Shown here in pieces: positions 42,005 to 51,680 of a DNA stretch of 64,000 bases. Origin of the DNA: JBEKTW01 sp049515655 (GTDB taxonomy: Bacteria; Bacteroidota; Ignavibacteria; UBA10030; SZUA-254); assembly GCA_049515655.1 (NCBI GenBank), contig JBEKTW010000018.1:12678-76677 (forward strand). Reading direction: 5' to 3'. The notes under the pieces were generated by a model. It was not told the DNA's origin. It searched no databases and saw only the letters and a list, made by a program, of their open reading frames with translations. The translations under genes and the position numbers were made by a program. Each line of letters begins with the position of its first letter. Positions within the stretch are counted from its first letter, which is position 1.

Positions 42005-42023
42005 AAAGTCCTCAGGGCTCACG

Positions 42024-43196
42024 TTGAAAAAAATCGTCAGACTCAAGAAGAACGAAGAGAGGCGCATTGCTTCAGGACATCTCTGGGCGTTCAGCAATGA
42101 AGTCCAGGAGGTCGAAGGGGAGCCACTCGCGGGTGATGTCGTTGCTCTTGAAACATATTCTGGAAAACTTCTCGGCATCGGATTCTACAACCCGCATTCG
42201 CTTATTGCCGTCCGCCTACTCAGCCGGGAGGAAGAAGAAATTGGCCCGGAGTTGTTTCGAAAGAGGATGGAGGCCGCGCTCGCGCTGAGAAGAAAAATCT
42301 ATCCGACCTCGGAAAGCTTTCGCCTCGTCCACGGGGAAGGAGACTTCTTGCCGGGCCTGATCGTCGATAAGTATAACGAGTATTGTGCTGTCCAGACATT
42401 GTCATACGGCATGGATCAGCGTCTGCCGATGATATGCGAAGTGCTGGATTCGCTCCTTCATCCCAGAGGGATTGTCGAGCGCAATGAAGCGCCGGCCCGG
42501 GTACACGAAGGACTTCCGCAGGAGAAGGGAATCCTGTTCGGAAGCGTCGCTCCCGTGACCATCTCCGAAAACAATATCGAGTACATCATCGATTTGTTGG
42601 ACGGACAGAAAACGGGGTTCTTCCTTGACCAGCGGGAAAATCGCTTCGCACTTCGACGGTACGTGCAAGGAGCAAAAGTCCTGGACTGTTTCTGCAACGA
42701 CGGGGGTTTCGCTCTCAACGCTGCGGCGGGCGGGGCTTCGAGCATCATTGGAGTGGACTCTTCGGAGTCGGCTATCCAGCGCGCACAGAAGAACGCGGCA
42801 ATTAATCATGTCGACCACTCCATGCAGTTTGTCGTCGCCGATGTGTTCGATTATCTCGAGGAGGCACTAAAGCAGCAGCAGCGGTTCGATGCCATCGTCC
42901 TCGACCCGCCCTCGTTCGCCAAGAGTAAAAAAACTGTGAGAAAAGCAAAACGGGGCTACAAGGAAATCCATACGGATGCTTGCCAGCTGCTGACTCCGGG
43001 GGGAATACTCGCAACTGCTTCGTGCTCGCACCACATTTATGCGGACACGTTCCTGGAAATTGTCAATTCCTGTGCGTCCGGCGCAGGCAGGAATATCAGC
43101 CAACTGGAATGGCATGGTGCTGCCCCCGACCACCCGGTCTTGCCCTCAATGCCCGAGACCCGTTACCTTAAATTCGGCATTTTTCGGGTGGAATGA
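42024..43196 (+). CDS. rlmI: Class I SAM-dependent rRNA methyltransferase, RlmI-like
   Basis: 390 residues. An N-terminal PUA-like domain (RRIASGHLWAFSNEV), a central domain with VHGEGDFLPGLIVDKYNEY, and a Rossmann methyltransferase: VLDCFCNDGGFALNAAAGGA (SAM loop) and IVLDPPSFAKSKK (catalytic DPPSF). The family methylates C5 of cytosine in 23S rRNA (m5C1962 in E. coli). The start is TTG 42024, directly behind the fbaB terminator; ribosome-binding site weak. The stop overlaps the next frame, whose real start lies downstream. Confidence 0.9.
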   Translation: MKKIVRLKKNEERRIASGHLWAFSNEVQEVEGEPLAGDVVALETYSGKLLGIGFYNPHSLIAVRLLSREEEEIGPELFRKRMEAALALRRKIYPTSESFRLVHGEGDFLPGLIVDKYNEYCAVQTLSYGMDQRLPMICEVLDSLLHPRGIVERNEAPARVHEGLPQEKGILFGSVAPVTISENNIEYIIDLLDGQKTGFFLDQRENRFALRRYVQGAKVLDCFCNDGGFALNAAAGGASSIIGVDSSESAIQRAQKNAAINHVDHSMQFVVADVFDYLEEALKQQQRFDAIVLDPPSFAKSKKTVRKAKRGYKEIHTDACQLLTPGGILATASCSHHIYADTFLEIVNSCASGAGRNISQLEWHGAAPDHPVLPSMPETRYLKFGIFRVE

Positions 43197-43271
43197 CACA
43201 GTTGGGGAAAGTCCTCCGCGATCTGGCCTCGACAGGTGCGGCCTGTAAACCGGGGGAGGACATGACCCTTG

Positions 43272-43300
43272 TTGACTTTAAAGTAGGTCGGAACTATATT
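43272..43300 (+). promoter_or_regulatory. Sigma70-type promoter for the small outer-membrane protein
   Basis: TTGACT (43272-43277), 17 bases, TATATT (43295-43300). Predicted transcript starts near 43307, so the start codon of the next gene must be downstream of that. Confidence 0.72.
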
Positions 43301-43324
43301 TCATTGTGGCGCGTTAGGAAAAAA

Positions 43325-44023
43325 GTGATCAGTAGATTGCATACTCTCGTTCTCGTTGCACTCGTGAGCGGCCTCTCACTTCTGCCCGTTACCGCCCGGA
43401 GCCAAAATTCCGGAAAAGACAGCACGATGGTCTTCGGGAGTCTGACGCCGCACCAACCCACCCAGCAGCTCGGCGGTCGATTGTATACCGCATGGGGAGC
43501 CGACCTTCTCATTTCCACAAACGGATTCGGTCTTGGAGCGTTTTACCGGCATGAATATGCGGACGACCTCGCCGGCTATGTTGATTTCTCGATCTCCGAG
43601 GCCAAAGACGATAACGAGATCGAGGAGATCGATGTCTATACCGGAGAGACGTACGTTCCCAATAAGGTCAACCGGTTTCTCCTCATGCCCCTCTTTGTCG
43701 GCGTGCAAAAGCGGTTGTTCAAAGATGACATACTTGACAACTTCCGACCGTACGTGAACATTGCGGCTGGGCCGGCCATGATTTACGTGTTTCCGTATAA
43801 CGAGGACTACTTCAGCGCCTTAGGACGCGGATCCTTCCGCTATACCGCGGGAGGATATATCGGCTTTGGCGCGTTCATAGGTTCCGAACGCTCGAGCTTG
43901 TTTGGAATGAATATTCGCTACTACTACGTTCCTTATCCGCCCGGAGTTGAAAGTTTGCAGAACGTCACCAAGACGCAATTCGGCGGGTTCTACATCACGT
44001 TCAATTTTGGAACAGAGTGGTAG
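43325..44023 (+). CDS. Small beta-barrel-like outer-membrane protein
   Basis: 232 residues from GTG 43325, chosen because the promoter at 43272-43300 lies inside the longer open frame and aggaaaaaa precedes this GTG. Signal peptide VISRLHTLVLVALVSGLSLL ends near ARSQN. The rest has alternating strands rich in Gly, Tyr and Phe (GFGLGAFYRHEY, YTAGGYIGFGAFIG) and ends in FGGFYITFNFGTEW, an aromatic C-terminus as in 8-strand barrels. No enzyme motif. Function unknown. Confidence 0.72.
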   Translation: MISRLHTLVLVALVSGLSLLPVTARSQNSGKDSTMVFGSLTPHQPTQQLGGRLYTAWGADLLISTNGFGLGAFYRHEYADDLAGYVDFSISEAKDDNEIEEIDVYTGETYVPNKVNRFLLMPLFVGVQKRLFKDDILDNFRPYVNIAAGPAMIYVFPYNEDYFSALGRGSFRYTAGGYIGFGAFIGSERSSLFGMNIRYYYVPYPPGVESLQNVTKTQFGGFYITFNFGTEW

Positions 44024-44198
44024 GTTCGGGAATTAGGTGGTAGGTTGTAGGTATTAGGATTTCGAATTCCGGATTTTCAATTTCGAATTTGTCCCGCTTC
44101 TGGATTCCGCTGGGATGCGGGATTCTGAGAAGCGGAATTTGGGATTTCGATATTAGCGTTTAGGACTTGTTTAGTATTTAGATATTCGGATTTCGGAT
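44024..44198. repeat. T-rich half of the fold-back repeat plus interleaved-arm motif
   Basis: Words such as ggtaggttgtaggtattagg, tttcggattt and gatttcg, in the orientation of the right arm of the elements at 3835 and 7620. It contains the second copy (44093-44138) of the interleaved-arm motif seen at 26699-26744. No gene. Confidence 0.6.
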
Positions 44199-47120
44199 TT
44201 ACTTTAAGTATTTGCGGAGGAATTGTCCCGTATAAGAATTCTCGCACTCAGCAAGTCTTTCCGGCGTTCCAACAGCAACAACTTCACCTCCTCGATTGCC
44301 CGCTTCCGGTCCCAGGTCGATGACCCAGTCTGCACATTTGATCACTTCCATGTTATGTTCTATCGTCAGGATGGAATTCCCGCTCTCGATGAGCGCGTCG
44401 AAGCACCTCAGGAGCTTTGCGATATCGTCGAAGTGCAAGCCGGTCGTCGGCTCGTCGAAAATGAATAACGTGTGTTTTCTCCGGTCCTGATTCACGAGAT
44501 GCGATGCGAGTTTCACCCGTTGTGCCTCACCGCCGGAGAGCGTTGTCGAGGACTGCCCAAGCCGGATATACCCCATGCCGACCTGTTCCAGCACCTGAAG
44601 TCTCCTCACGATGTTACGCCCCGCAGCTTCCCGCCCGAAGAATTCGATTGCTCCCGTCACGGTCATCCTGAGGACATCGTCGACATTCTTGCCGTGATAT
44701 TGAATGGCCAGGACCTCCTTCTTGAACCGCTTGCCCTGGCAGACTTCACATCGCAGTTCGATATCGGCAAGGAATTGCATTTCGACAGTTTGCACGCCGC
44801 TGCCTTCACAAGCGTCACAACGCCCGCCCGGAACGTTGAAGGAGAAATAGCCCGGTTTGAATCCACGAATCTTTGCCGCCTGTGTGTCTGCGAACAATTC
44901 CCGGATCGCATCAAAGGCCTTGATGTAGGTGCTGGGATTGGAACGCGGTGTCTTGCCAATCGGCGACTGGTCGACCAGCTCGACCTCGTCGATGAATTCC
45001 GCTCCTTTGATCGCCCGATGCGCGCCGATATGGTCGAACTCCCTCCGGGATGGAGCATCCTCCTGCGGTTTCTGCATTCTGATTCCCGGATAGAGAATGT
45101 CGTGTATCAATGTGCTTTTGCCGGAGCCGCTGACACCCGTGACACAGACGAACGTATTCAAAGGGATTTCGACATTGATGTTTTTCAAATTGTGTTCGGC
45201 GGCTCCCATGATCGTGATCTTCCTGCCGCTCCCTTTTCTACGTTCTTCCGGCACCGGTATCGCCAGAGTGCCGTTAAGGTAGCGCCCCGTGATGGAATCC
45301 TGATTCGCCCGCAACTGGTCGATGGTGCCCTGGAAAATTATTTCACCGCCGAACTCTCCCGCACGCGGTCCCATATCGACGATCACGTCCGCCTCCGCGA
45401 TGATTTCGGCATCGTGCTCGACAACGAGAACGGAATTCCCTACGTCGCGGAGCGATTTCATGAGCGCAATCAGCTTTTGAATGTCGCGCGGATGCATCCC
45501 GATGCTCGGCTCGTCGAGCACATAGAGCGAGCCGACGAGGGATGAACCAAGAGCTGTCGAAAGATTGATGCGCTGGGACTCTCCCCCGGAAAGGGAGTTG
45601 GAGAGCCGGTCGAGCGTCAGGTAGCCAATGCCGACGCCCACAAGGTACTTGAGTCGCTTCAGGAGTTCTTCCAGGATGCGGCGGGCGATACCGCGCTCGA
45701 AAGCCGAGAGCTCGAGAGTTTGAAAGAACTGATAATCTTCGTCGATGGTCGCCTGCACAACGTCGGATATTGTCTTCCCTCCGACCTTGATATTCAAAGC
45801 TTCCGGCCGCAAGCGTGCGCCGTTACAAACATCGCACGTCGTGTAGCTCCGAAACCGGCTCAGGAAGACCCGGTAATGCACTTTGTATGATTTCCGTTCG
45901 ATATACTTGAAGAACTTTTCAATTCCGTCAAAACTCTTGTTTCCGCTCCAGAGTGTGGCAAGCTCTTTCGCAGACAATTTATTGAACGGAACGTCGATGC
46001 GCACGTCCGCGGCGCTTGCATTGTCCAGCAGATCCCTCAGGTATCCGCGCCATCGGGGAAATGTCCACGGCAGAATCGCGCCCTCACGGATTGTCTTTCC
46101 CTTGTCCGGAACTACCAGATCCATGTCGATGCCGACGGACCGCCCGAACCCCTGGCACTTCGGGCACGCACCGAACGGGTTGTTGAAAGAGAACAGCCGC
46201 GGGTCGGGCTCTTCGTACCGGATTCCGCATTCTGCGCACTCATAGTGCTGGTTAAAGCGCAATTCCTTGCCGTGATCGAGGAGTTTGATGATCGCGTATC
46301 CGTCACCGGCTTTGAAAGCCGTTTCGATCGAATCTGCGAGTCGTTGAACGTCCGATTCTCTGCGGTAGACGAGGCGGTCAACGAGGATGAGGACGTCTTT
46401 TTTCCTGGTTTTCGCGGGAAGCGTGGATTCGTTCAGGTCGACCAATTCATTCCTGTACAGTACCCGGAAAAAACCCTGTTTCTTGAGATTGTCAAGTTCC
46501 TGCTGGAAGGTTGAGTCCCTGTGCTCGTGCATAGGGGAGAGTACGTACAACTTGACGTCTTCCCGCTCCCCCGCCGGACTCTTCCTCTCAGGGCTTTCGC
46601 GGCGCAGCTTTTCCAGAACGGTCTGGACAGAATCGCGCTGAACGATCTTTCCACATTGACGGCAAAATGTTTTGCCGACACGGCCATACAGCAACCGGAG
46701 GTAGTCGTAGATTTCCGTGCTTGTGCCGACAGTCGACCGGGGATTGCGGGGCGGGGTTTTTTGCTCGATCGCGATCGCGGGGCTGATGCCCTGGATGAAA
46801 TCTACATCGGGTTTATCCATGCGTTCGAGGAATTGGCGTGCATACGCCGAGAGGCTTTCGACAAACCGTCGTTGCCCCTCCGCGTAAATCGTATCGAACA
46901 CAAGGCTTGATTTCCCCGAGCCGCTCACGCCCGTAAAAACAGTTAGCTTGTTGCGCGGCAGCTCAAGAGAAATATTCTTGAGATTATTGACTCGCGCACC
47001 CCGGATGATGATGGGGGATTGTCCGTTAGGGGGCGGTTGTTTCCCGGAACGCGGTCCGGTCGTGTTGCCTTTCCGGATGATTTTCGTTCTTGCCGTCATG
47101 TGCTTGACAGCGGCAGTCAC
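44199..47120 (-). CDS. uvrA: Excinuclease ABC subunit A
   Basis: 973 residues, damage-recognition ATPase of nucleotide excision repair. Two ABC modules: Walker A FTGVSGSGKSSLVFDTIYAE and VCVTGVSGSGKSTLIHDILY, signature LSGGESQRINLSTALGSSL and LSGGEAQRVKLASHLV. Zinc-finger Cys pairs CRQC, CAEC...CPKC and CDAC...CEVC are present. Start GTG 47120 overlaps the carB stop by 4 bp; ATG 47099 (MTARTKIIRKG) is an alternative. UvrB and UvrC genes are not in the window. Confidence 0.96.
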   Translation of the reverse strand: MTAAVKHMTARTKIIRKGNTTGPRSGKQPPPNGQSPIIIRGARVNNLKNISLELPRNKLTVFTGVSGSGKSSLVFDTIYAEGQRRFVESLSAYARQFLERMDKPDVDFIQGISPAIAIEQKTPPRNPRSTVGTSTEIYDYLRLLYGRVGKTFCRQCGKIVQRDSVQTVLEKLRRESPERKSPAGEREDVKLYVLSPMHEHRDSTFQQELDNLKKQGFFRVLYRNELVDLNESTLPAKTRKKDVLILVDRLVYRRESDVQRLADSIETAFKAGDGYAIIKLLDHGKELRFNQHYECAECGIRYEEPDPRLFSFNNPFGACPKCQGFGRSVGIDMDLVVPDKGKTIREGAILPWTFPRWRGYLRDLLDNASAADVRIDVPFNKLSAKELATLWSGNKSFDGIEKFFKYIERKSYKVHYRVFLSRFRSYTTCDVCNGARLRPEALNIKVGGKTISDVVQATIDEDYQFFQTLELSAFERGIARRILEELLKRLKYLVGVGIGYLTLDRLSNSLSGGESQRINLSTALGSSLVGSLYVLDEPSIGMHPRDIQKLIALMKSLRDVGNSVLVVEHDAEIIAEADVIVDMGPRAGEFGGEIIFQGTIDQLRANQDSITGRYLNGTLAIPVPEERRKGSGRKITIMGAAEHNLKNINVEIPLNTFVCVTGVSGSGKSTLIHDILYPGIRMQKPQEDAPSRREFDHIGAHRAIKGAEFIDEVELVDQSPIGKTPRSNPSTYIKAFDAIRELFADTQAAKIRGFKPGYFSFNVPGGRCDACEGSGVQTVEMQFLADIELRCEVCQGKRFKKEVLAIQYHGKNVDDVLRMTVTGAIEFFGREAAGRNIVRRLQVLEQVGMGYIRLGQSSTTLSGGEAQRVKLASHLVNQDRRKHTLFIFDEPTTGLHFDDIAKLLRCFDALIESGNSILTIEHNMEVIKCADWVIDLGPEAGNRGGEVVAVGTPERLAECENSYTGQFLRKYLK

Positions 47121-50100
47121 GCCGCCGGTCGCTCTTCGTTGTGGTACTCCTGAAGGCTTCTAACGCCCGATTGTCGTGTCAGCAGCCATTCTATGCCCTT
47201 GACGACTGCGGCGGCCGCGGAAATCGTCGTGATGATCGGTAATTTTGCTTCGAGAGCCGCGCGGCCGATTGCAAGCTCGTCGAACCGGGAGGTTTCACCG
47301 AGCGGTGTGTTCACGACGATGTGAATATCCCCATTTTTCACAAAATCGACAACGTTGGGTCGGCCCTCGTTCATTTTCATAACGCCGGCGTTCTCAACGC
47401 CGTGCTTGCTCAGAAAAGCAGCAGTTCCTGATGTCGCAAAGACTCGAAAGCCGAGTCTTCGAAATCCTTTTGCCATCTCGACGGTCTTGTAGTTCTTGTC
47501 ATTGTTGTTGACGCTGATGAACACCCCTCCGGCCGTCGGAAGTTTTTCGCCAGCGCCGAAAAAGGCCTTTGAAATTGCTTCGCCGAACGTTTCCGCGATT
47601 GCCATGACCTCTCCGGTGGACCGCATCTCCGGTCCGAGAAACACTTTCGCTTTGGGAAACTTCCCGAACGGGAAAACGGGTTCCTTGACCGCGATGTATT
47701 TCGGGGTGCTGTTCAATGGTACTCCCAGCTCTTTGAGCGTCCGTCCGGCCATGACTTTCGCGGCAATCTTCGCGAGAGGCAGGCCCATGGCTTTGCTGAT
47801 GAAAGGAACCGTCCGGGAAGCCCGCGGGTTCACTTCCAGGACATACACGATGCCGTCCTTCTCCGCGCACTGCACGTTGATGAGTCCGCGAACGTTCAAT
47901 GCGAGCGCAAGCTTGTGCGTGAAATCCTTGAGTTGTTCGATGACCTGGACGCTCTCGGCGTACGGCATGAGAACGCACGCGCTGTCGCCGGAGTGAATTC
48001 CCGCTTCTTCGATATGCTGGAGAACTCCGCCGATCAAAACGTCTTTTCCGTCGGAGACCGCGTCGACGTCGAATTCCTTCGCGTCCTCCAGGAATTTATC
48101 GATAAGAATCGGATGCTCGGGGGAGACGTCCGCCGCCGCCTTCATGTACTCTTCAAGAGTTTCGGGTTTGTAGACGATTTCCATTCCGCGTCCGCCGAGG
48201 ACGTACGAAGGGCGGACGAGCACAGGATATCCGATTCTTTTCGCGACCGTTTTCGCCTCGGCCACCGTGGTTGCAGAGCCGTCGTTCGGGTGGGGGATTT
48301 GAAGCCGCTCGATCAACTCGCCGAAGCGCCTGCGGTCTTCGGCAATGTCGATCCCTTCCGAAGAAGTGCCGAGGATTCTCACGCCATTCGCTTCAAGGGA
48401 CTTGGAAAGCTTCAGGGGCGTCTGGCCGCCGAAGCTCACGATGATGCCCTCCGGTTGTTCCGCCTCGTAAATATCCAGAACGTTTTCGAGTGTCAGCGGC
48501 TCGAAGTAGAGTTTGTCGGTCTGGTCATAGTCCGTCGACACGGTTTCCGGGTTGCAGTTGATCATGATGGTCTCGTACCCGTCTTCCTTCAGCGCGAAGA
48601 CGCCGTGCACGCAGCAGTAATCGAATTCTATTCCCTGGCCGATACGGTTTGGCCCTCCACCGAGTATGACGACTTTCTTTCTCGCGCTTACCCTGATCTC
48701 GTTCTCTGCTTCATAGGTTGAGTAGTGATACGGAGTGTGCGCCTCGAATTCCGCAGCACAGGTGTCGACCGTCTTGAACACGGGTTTGACTCCGTGCCGG
48801 TGCCGGAGTTTTCTCACTTCCAGCTCGTTGGTTTTCCAGAGATGCGCGAGCTGCCGGTCGGAAAAACCATATTGTTTTGCCTTGAAAAGGATGTCGTGTT
48901 CGGCGTCGGAGAAAGCTGTCGACGAGATTTCCTTCTCAACAGCAACAATCTGCCGGATGTTGTGCAGGAACCATCGGTCGATTTTCGTGATTTCGTATAA
49001 CTCATCGACGCTCAACCCGAGCTTCAACGCGTGGCGGAGGAAAAAAATGTTGTCTGCCTTTGGCGTGCGTAATTTTCTGGAGATTTTGTCCTTCCACTCC
49101 CTGCGTTCGGCTTCTGTCAGATCTTCCACAACGACCTCGTCCTTGCCGTCCGCGCCCAGCCCGTATCGCCCGATTTCTAGCGACCGCAGCGCCTTTTGCA
49201 GGGCTTCTTTGAACGTTCTTCCGAAGGCCATCGCCTCCCCGACGGACTTCATTTGGACGCCGAGCGTATCGTCGACGCCCTTGAATTTCTCAAAATCCCA
49301 GCGGGGAATCTTCACTACGCAATAGTCGATGGTCGGCTCGAAGGAAGCGGGCGTCTTCTTCGTGATGTCGTTTGGGATTTCGTCGAGCGTGTAACCGACG
49401 GCCAGTTTTGCCGCGATTTTTGCGATCGGAAATCCCGTTGCTTTCGACGCCAGCGCCGATGAACGCGAGACGCGTGGATTCATTTCGATGACGATCATGC
49501 GGCCGGTTTCAGGGTGAACGGCAAATTGAATGTTCGAGCCGCCCGTTTCAACGCCGATGGCGCGAATGATAGTCTTCGCCGCGTCCCGCATCCGCTGGTA
49601 TTCTTTGTCCGTCAGCGTTTGTGCGGGCGCAACGGTGATGGAGTCGCCCGTGTGAACGCCCATGGGATCGAAATTCTCGATGGAACAAATGATGACGACG
49701 TTGTCTTTGAGGTCGCGCATAACCTCTAGCTCGTACTCTTTCCAGCCGATGACCGATTCTTCGATGAGAGTTTCGTGGATCGGGCTGGCAGTCAACGCGT
49801 GCTCGATCTTGGTTTCAAATTCTTCGATATTATAGGCGATACCGCCGCCAGAGCCACCGAGTGTGAAGGAGGGGCGGATGATGATAGGGAAACCGATCTC
49901 CTCTGCGATGCGCATCGCCTCGTCGACGGAGCGGACGAAACGCCCGTTTGGCGTTTCGAGGCCAGCTTCGGTCATTGTTTTCTTGAAAAGCTCCCGGTCC
50001 TCGGCTTTCTTGATCGCTTCGAGCTTCGCGCCGATGAGTTCCACGCCGTGCTTTGCGAGCGCCCCGCTTTCGGCGAGCGCTACGGCCGTGTTGAGCGCCG

Positions 50101-50380
50101 TTTGTCCTCCCATCGTAGGTAATAGTGCGTCCGGTTTCTCGCGTTCGATGATTTTTTCGACAAAATATGGGGTGATCGGCTCGATGTAGGTCCGGTCCGC
50201 GAATTCGGGATCGGTCATGATGGTGGCGGGATTGCTGTTGACGAGAATGATGCGGTAACCTTCTTCACGAAGTACCTTGCAGGCTTGTGTTCCGGAGTAA
50301 TCAAATTCACAGGCCTGGCCGATGACGATCGGCCCTGCACCAACAATAAGAATGGAACGGAGGTCTGTACGCTTTGGCAT
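47117..50380 (-). CDS. carB: Carbamoyl-phosphate synthase, large subunit
   Basis: About 1087 residues from ATG 50380 (MPKRTDLRSILIVGAGPIVI); the frame is open to 50530 but the extra 50 residues fall over the promoter. Two ATP-grasp halves: first SILIVGAGPIVIGQACEFDY, with NVVIICSIENFDPMGVHTGD; second KKVVILGGGPNRIGQGIEFD. A C-terminal regulatory domain (MGS-like) ends it, with INVNNND-type loop SVNNNDKNYKTVEMAKGF. Makes carbamoyl phosphate for pyrimidines and arginine. The small subunit carA is not adjacent. uvrA overlaps its stop by 4 bp, so both may be one transcript. Confidence 0.96.
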   Translation of the reverse strand: MPKRTDLRSILIVGAGPIVIGQACEFDYSGTQACKVLREEGYRIILVNSNPATIMTDPEFADRTYIEPITPYFVEKIIEREKPDALLPTMGGQTALNTAVALAESGALAKHGVELIGAKLEAIKKAEDRELFKKTMTEAGLETPNGRFVRSVDEAMRIAEEIGFPIIIRPSFTLGGSGGGIAYNIEEFETKIEHALTASPIHETLIEESVIGWKEYELEVMRDLKDNVVIICSIENFDPMGVHTGDSITVAPAQTLTDKEYQRMRDAAKTIIRAIGVETGGSNIQFAVHPETGRMIVIEMNPRVSRSSALASKATGFPIAKIAAKLAVGYTLDEIPNDITKKTPASFEPTIDYCVVKIPRWDFEKFKGVDDTLGVQMKSVGEAMAFGRTFKEALQKALRSLEIGRYGLGADGKDEVVVEDLTEAERREWKDKISRKLRTPKADNIFFLRHALKLGLSVDELYEITKIDRWFLHNIRQIVAVEKEISSTAFSDAEHDILFKAKQYGFSDRQLAHLWKTNELEVRKLRHRHGVKPVFKTVDTCAAEFEAHTPYHYSTYEAENEIRVSARKKVVILGGGPNRIGQGIEFDYCCVHGVFALKEDGYETIMINCNPETVSTDYDQTDKLYFEPLTLENVLDIYEAEQPEGIIVSFGGQTPLKLSKSLEANGVRILGTSSEGIDIAEDRRRFGELIERLQIPHPNDGSATTVAEAKTVAKRIGYPVLVRPSYVLGGRGMEIVYKPETLEEYMKAAADVSPEHPILIDKFLEDAKEFDVDAVSDGKDVLIGGVLQHIEEAGIHSGDSACVLMPYAESVQVIEQLKDFTHKLALALNVRGLINVQCAEKDGIVYVLEVNPRASRTVPFISKAMGLPLAKIAAKVMAGRTLKELGVPLNSTPKYIAVKEPVFPFGKFPKAKVFLGPEMRSTGEVMAIAETFGEAISKAFFGAGEKLPTAGGVFISVNNNDKNYKTVEMAKGFRRLGFRVFATSGTAAFLSKHGVENAGVMKMNEGRPNVVDFVKNGDIHIVVNTPLGETSRFDELAIGRAALEAKLPIITTISAAAAVVKGIEWLLTRQSGVRSLQEYHNEERPAA

Positions 50381-50398
50381 TCGCTTGGAGGTTTTATG

Positions 50399-50427
50399 AA
50401 TATATAAATTTGTCCATGATTTCACAA
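50399..50427 (-). promoter_or_regulatory. Sigma70-type promoter for carB-uvrA
   Basis: Minus strand: TTGTGA (50427-50422), 17 bases, TATATT (50404-50399). Predicted transcript start near 50392, 12 bases before ATG 50380; supports that start over the longer frame. Confidence 0.65.
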
Positions 50428-50474
50428 ACAGCAGTACTGTCCCAATATCGAGAGCTGTCGTGGTTAAAAGACTT

Positions 50475-50573
50475 ACCGCAGAGGACGCAAAGGATACGCA
50501 AAGACCGCAAAACGTTTTGGCACGGACCATACCCTTTGCGACCTTTGCGAATCTTTTCTCTGCGGTCTTTGCG
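50475..50573. repeat. Long imperfect inverted repeat (cgcaaag/ctttgcg)
   Basis: accgcagaggacgcaaag and acgcaaagaccgcaaaa on the left are complemented on the right by ctttgcgacctttgcg and ctctgcggtctttgcg. Similar sequences are common between genes of many environmental bacteria. Lies between divergent carB and the DUF1684 gene. Confidence 0.7.
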
Positions 50574-50674
50574 TTTTATCTCTTTTTGATTTAGTCCCTC
50601 GTGGGCGGACGGGGGTTCGTGATCGCGAGACAAGTCATGAAATCAGGACATCACAACAAACAGCGGTCGTGCAA

Positions 50675-50703
50675 TTGACTTTTGATTTCGGAATACATAC
50701 TTT
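50675..50703 (+). promoter_or_regulatory. Sigma70-type promoter for the DUF1684 gene
   Basis: TTGACT (50675-50680), 17 bases, TACTTT (50698-50703). Start near 50710; the ATG is at 50748. Confidence 0.7.
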
Positions 50704-50747
50704 AGTCGTTACAGTAAGCGTACACTCAAAGACGAACGACGGAGAAA

Positions 50748-51680
50748 ATGAAAATTGTGAAGACGCGAGCCGGCTCAATGATACTTCTCGTAATAGGAAT
50801 GTTTGTTCTCGCAAGCTGCGGCAAGCCGCCGCAGAAGTTCGACGTCAACGTCTATCGTCAGGAGGTCGAACAATGGCAGCAACAGCGCCGGGTTCGTATT
50901 GCGAACGAGGACGGCTGGCTGACACTTTGCGGATTATTCTGGCTGAAGGAAGGCGAAAACAAATTCGGCGACGATTCCTCCAACGCGGTCGTGTTTCCGA
51001 AGGGAAAAGCTCCCCGAACGGCCGGTTCCATCTGGCTGGATCACGGAAAGCTCCGCCTCGAAGCACGTCCCAAGGCGCAGGTGAAATACAAGGACTCGGT
51101 GATCACGAACATGGTCATAAAATCCGATGAGGCGGGAGGGGCCGAACCTACCATATTGAATATGGGAACGCTGAGCTTCTTTGTCATCAAACGCGGCGAC
51201 CAGTACGGTGTGAGGATGAAGGACAAGGAGAATCCCGCGCGCCTCAATTTCAAAGGACTGGAATATTTCCCGGTCGAACCGAAGTGGCGCGTTGAAGCGA
51301 AGTTTGAGCCCTACGTGCCGGCGAAGATCCTGAAGATTGCCAGCGTCGTCGGCACGGTGGAGGATGATTCGTGCCCCGGGGCGATTGTGTTCGATGTCGA
51401 CGGAACAACGCTACGGCTCGATGCCGTGATCGAAACAGGATCGGAAAGTCAACTCTTTATTATGTTCAGCGATGAAACGAGCGGTAAGGAAACCTACGGG
51501 ATGGGACGCCAGCTCTATTGCGGGTTGCCGGACCACGATGGGAAGGTCATTCTCGATTTCAACAAAGCGTACAACTGGCCGTGCGCGTTCACGGAGTTCG
51601 CAACATGTCCGATTCCGCCGCGCCAGAATCATCTGCCGGTGCGTGTCGAAGCGGGAGAAAAAATGTATGCCGGCCATTGA
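50748..51680 (+). CDS. DUF1684 family lipoprotein
   Basis: 310 residues. A lipoprotein signal ends ILLVIGMFVLASCGKPPQ. The body matches DUF1684: EVEQWQQQRRVRIANEDGWL then LCGLFWLKEGENKFGDDSSN near the start, FEPYVPAKILKIASVVGTVE in the middle, and at the end GGRQLYCG-like MGRQLYCGLPDHDGKVILDF followed by NKAYNWPCAFTEFATCPIPP, the strongest family block. Function of DUF1684 is unknown. It has its own promoter and is followed at once by a short-word repeat region. Confidence 0.9.
   Translation: MKIVKTRAGSMILLVIGMFVLASCGKPPQKFDVNVYRQEVEQWQQQRRVRIANEDGWLTLCGLFWLKEGENKFGDDSSNAVVFPKGKAPRTAGSIWLDHGKLRLEARPKAQVKYKDSVITNMVIKSDEAGGAEPTILNMGTLSFFVIKRGDQYGVRMKDKENPARLNFKGLEYFPVEPKWRVEAKFEPYVPAKILKIASVVGTVEDDSCPGAIVFDVDGTTLRLDAVIETGSESQLFIMFSDETSGKETYGMGRQLYCGLPDHDGKVILDFNKAYNWPCAFTEFATCPIPPRQNHLPVRVEAGEKMYAGH

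Noticed and set aside
44472..45545. 357-residue open frame on the plus strand
   Set aside because: Antisense to uvrA, whose motifs on the minus strand are unmistakable; no motif in the antisense product.
47915..48721. 268-residue open frame on the plus strand
   Set aside because: Antisense to carB; no recognisable domain.
50381..50530. 50-residue N-terminal extension of carB
   Set aside because: It covers the TTGTGA-17-TATATT promoter; the conserved CarB N-terminus starts at ATG 50380.
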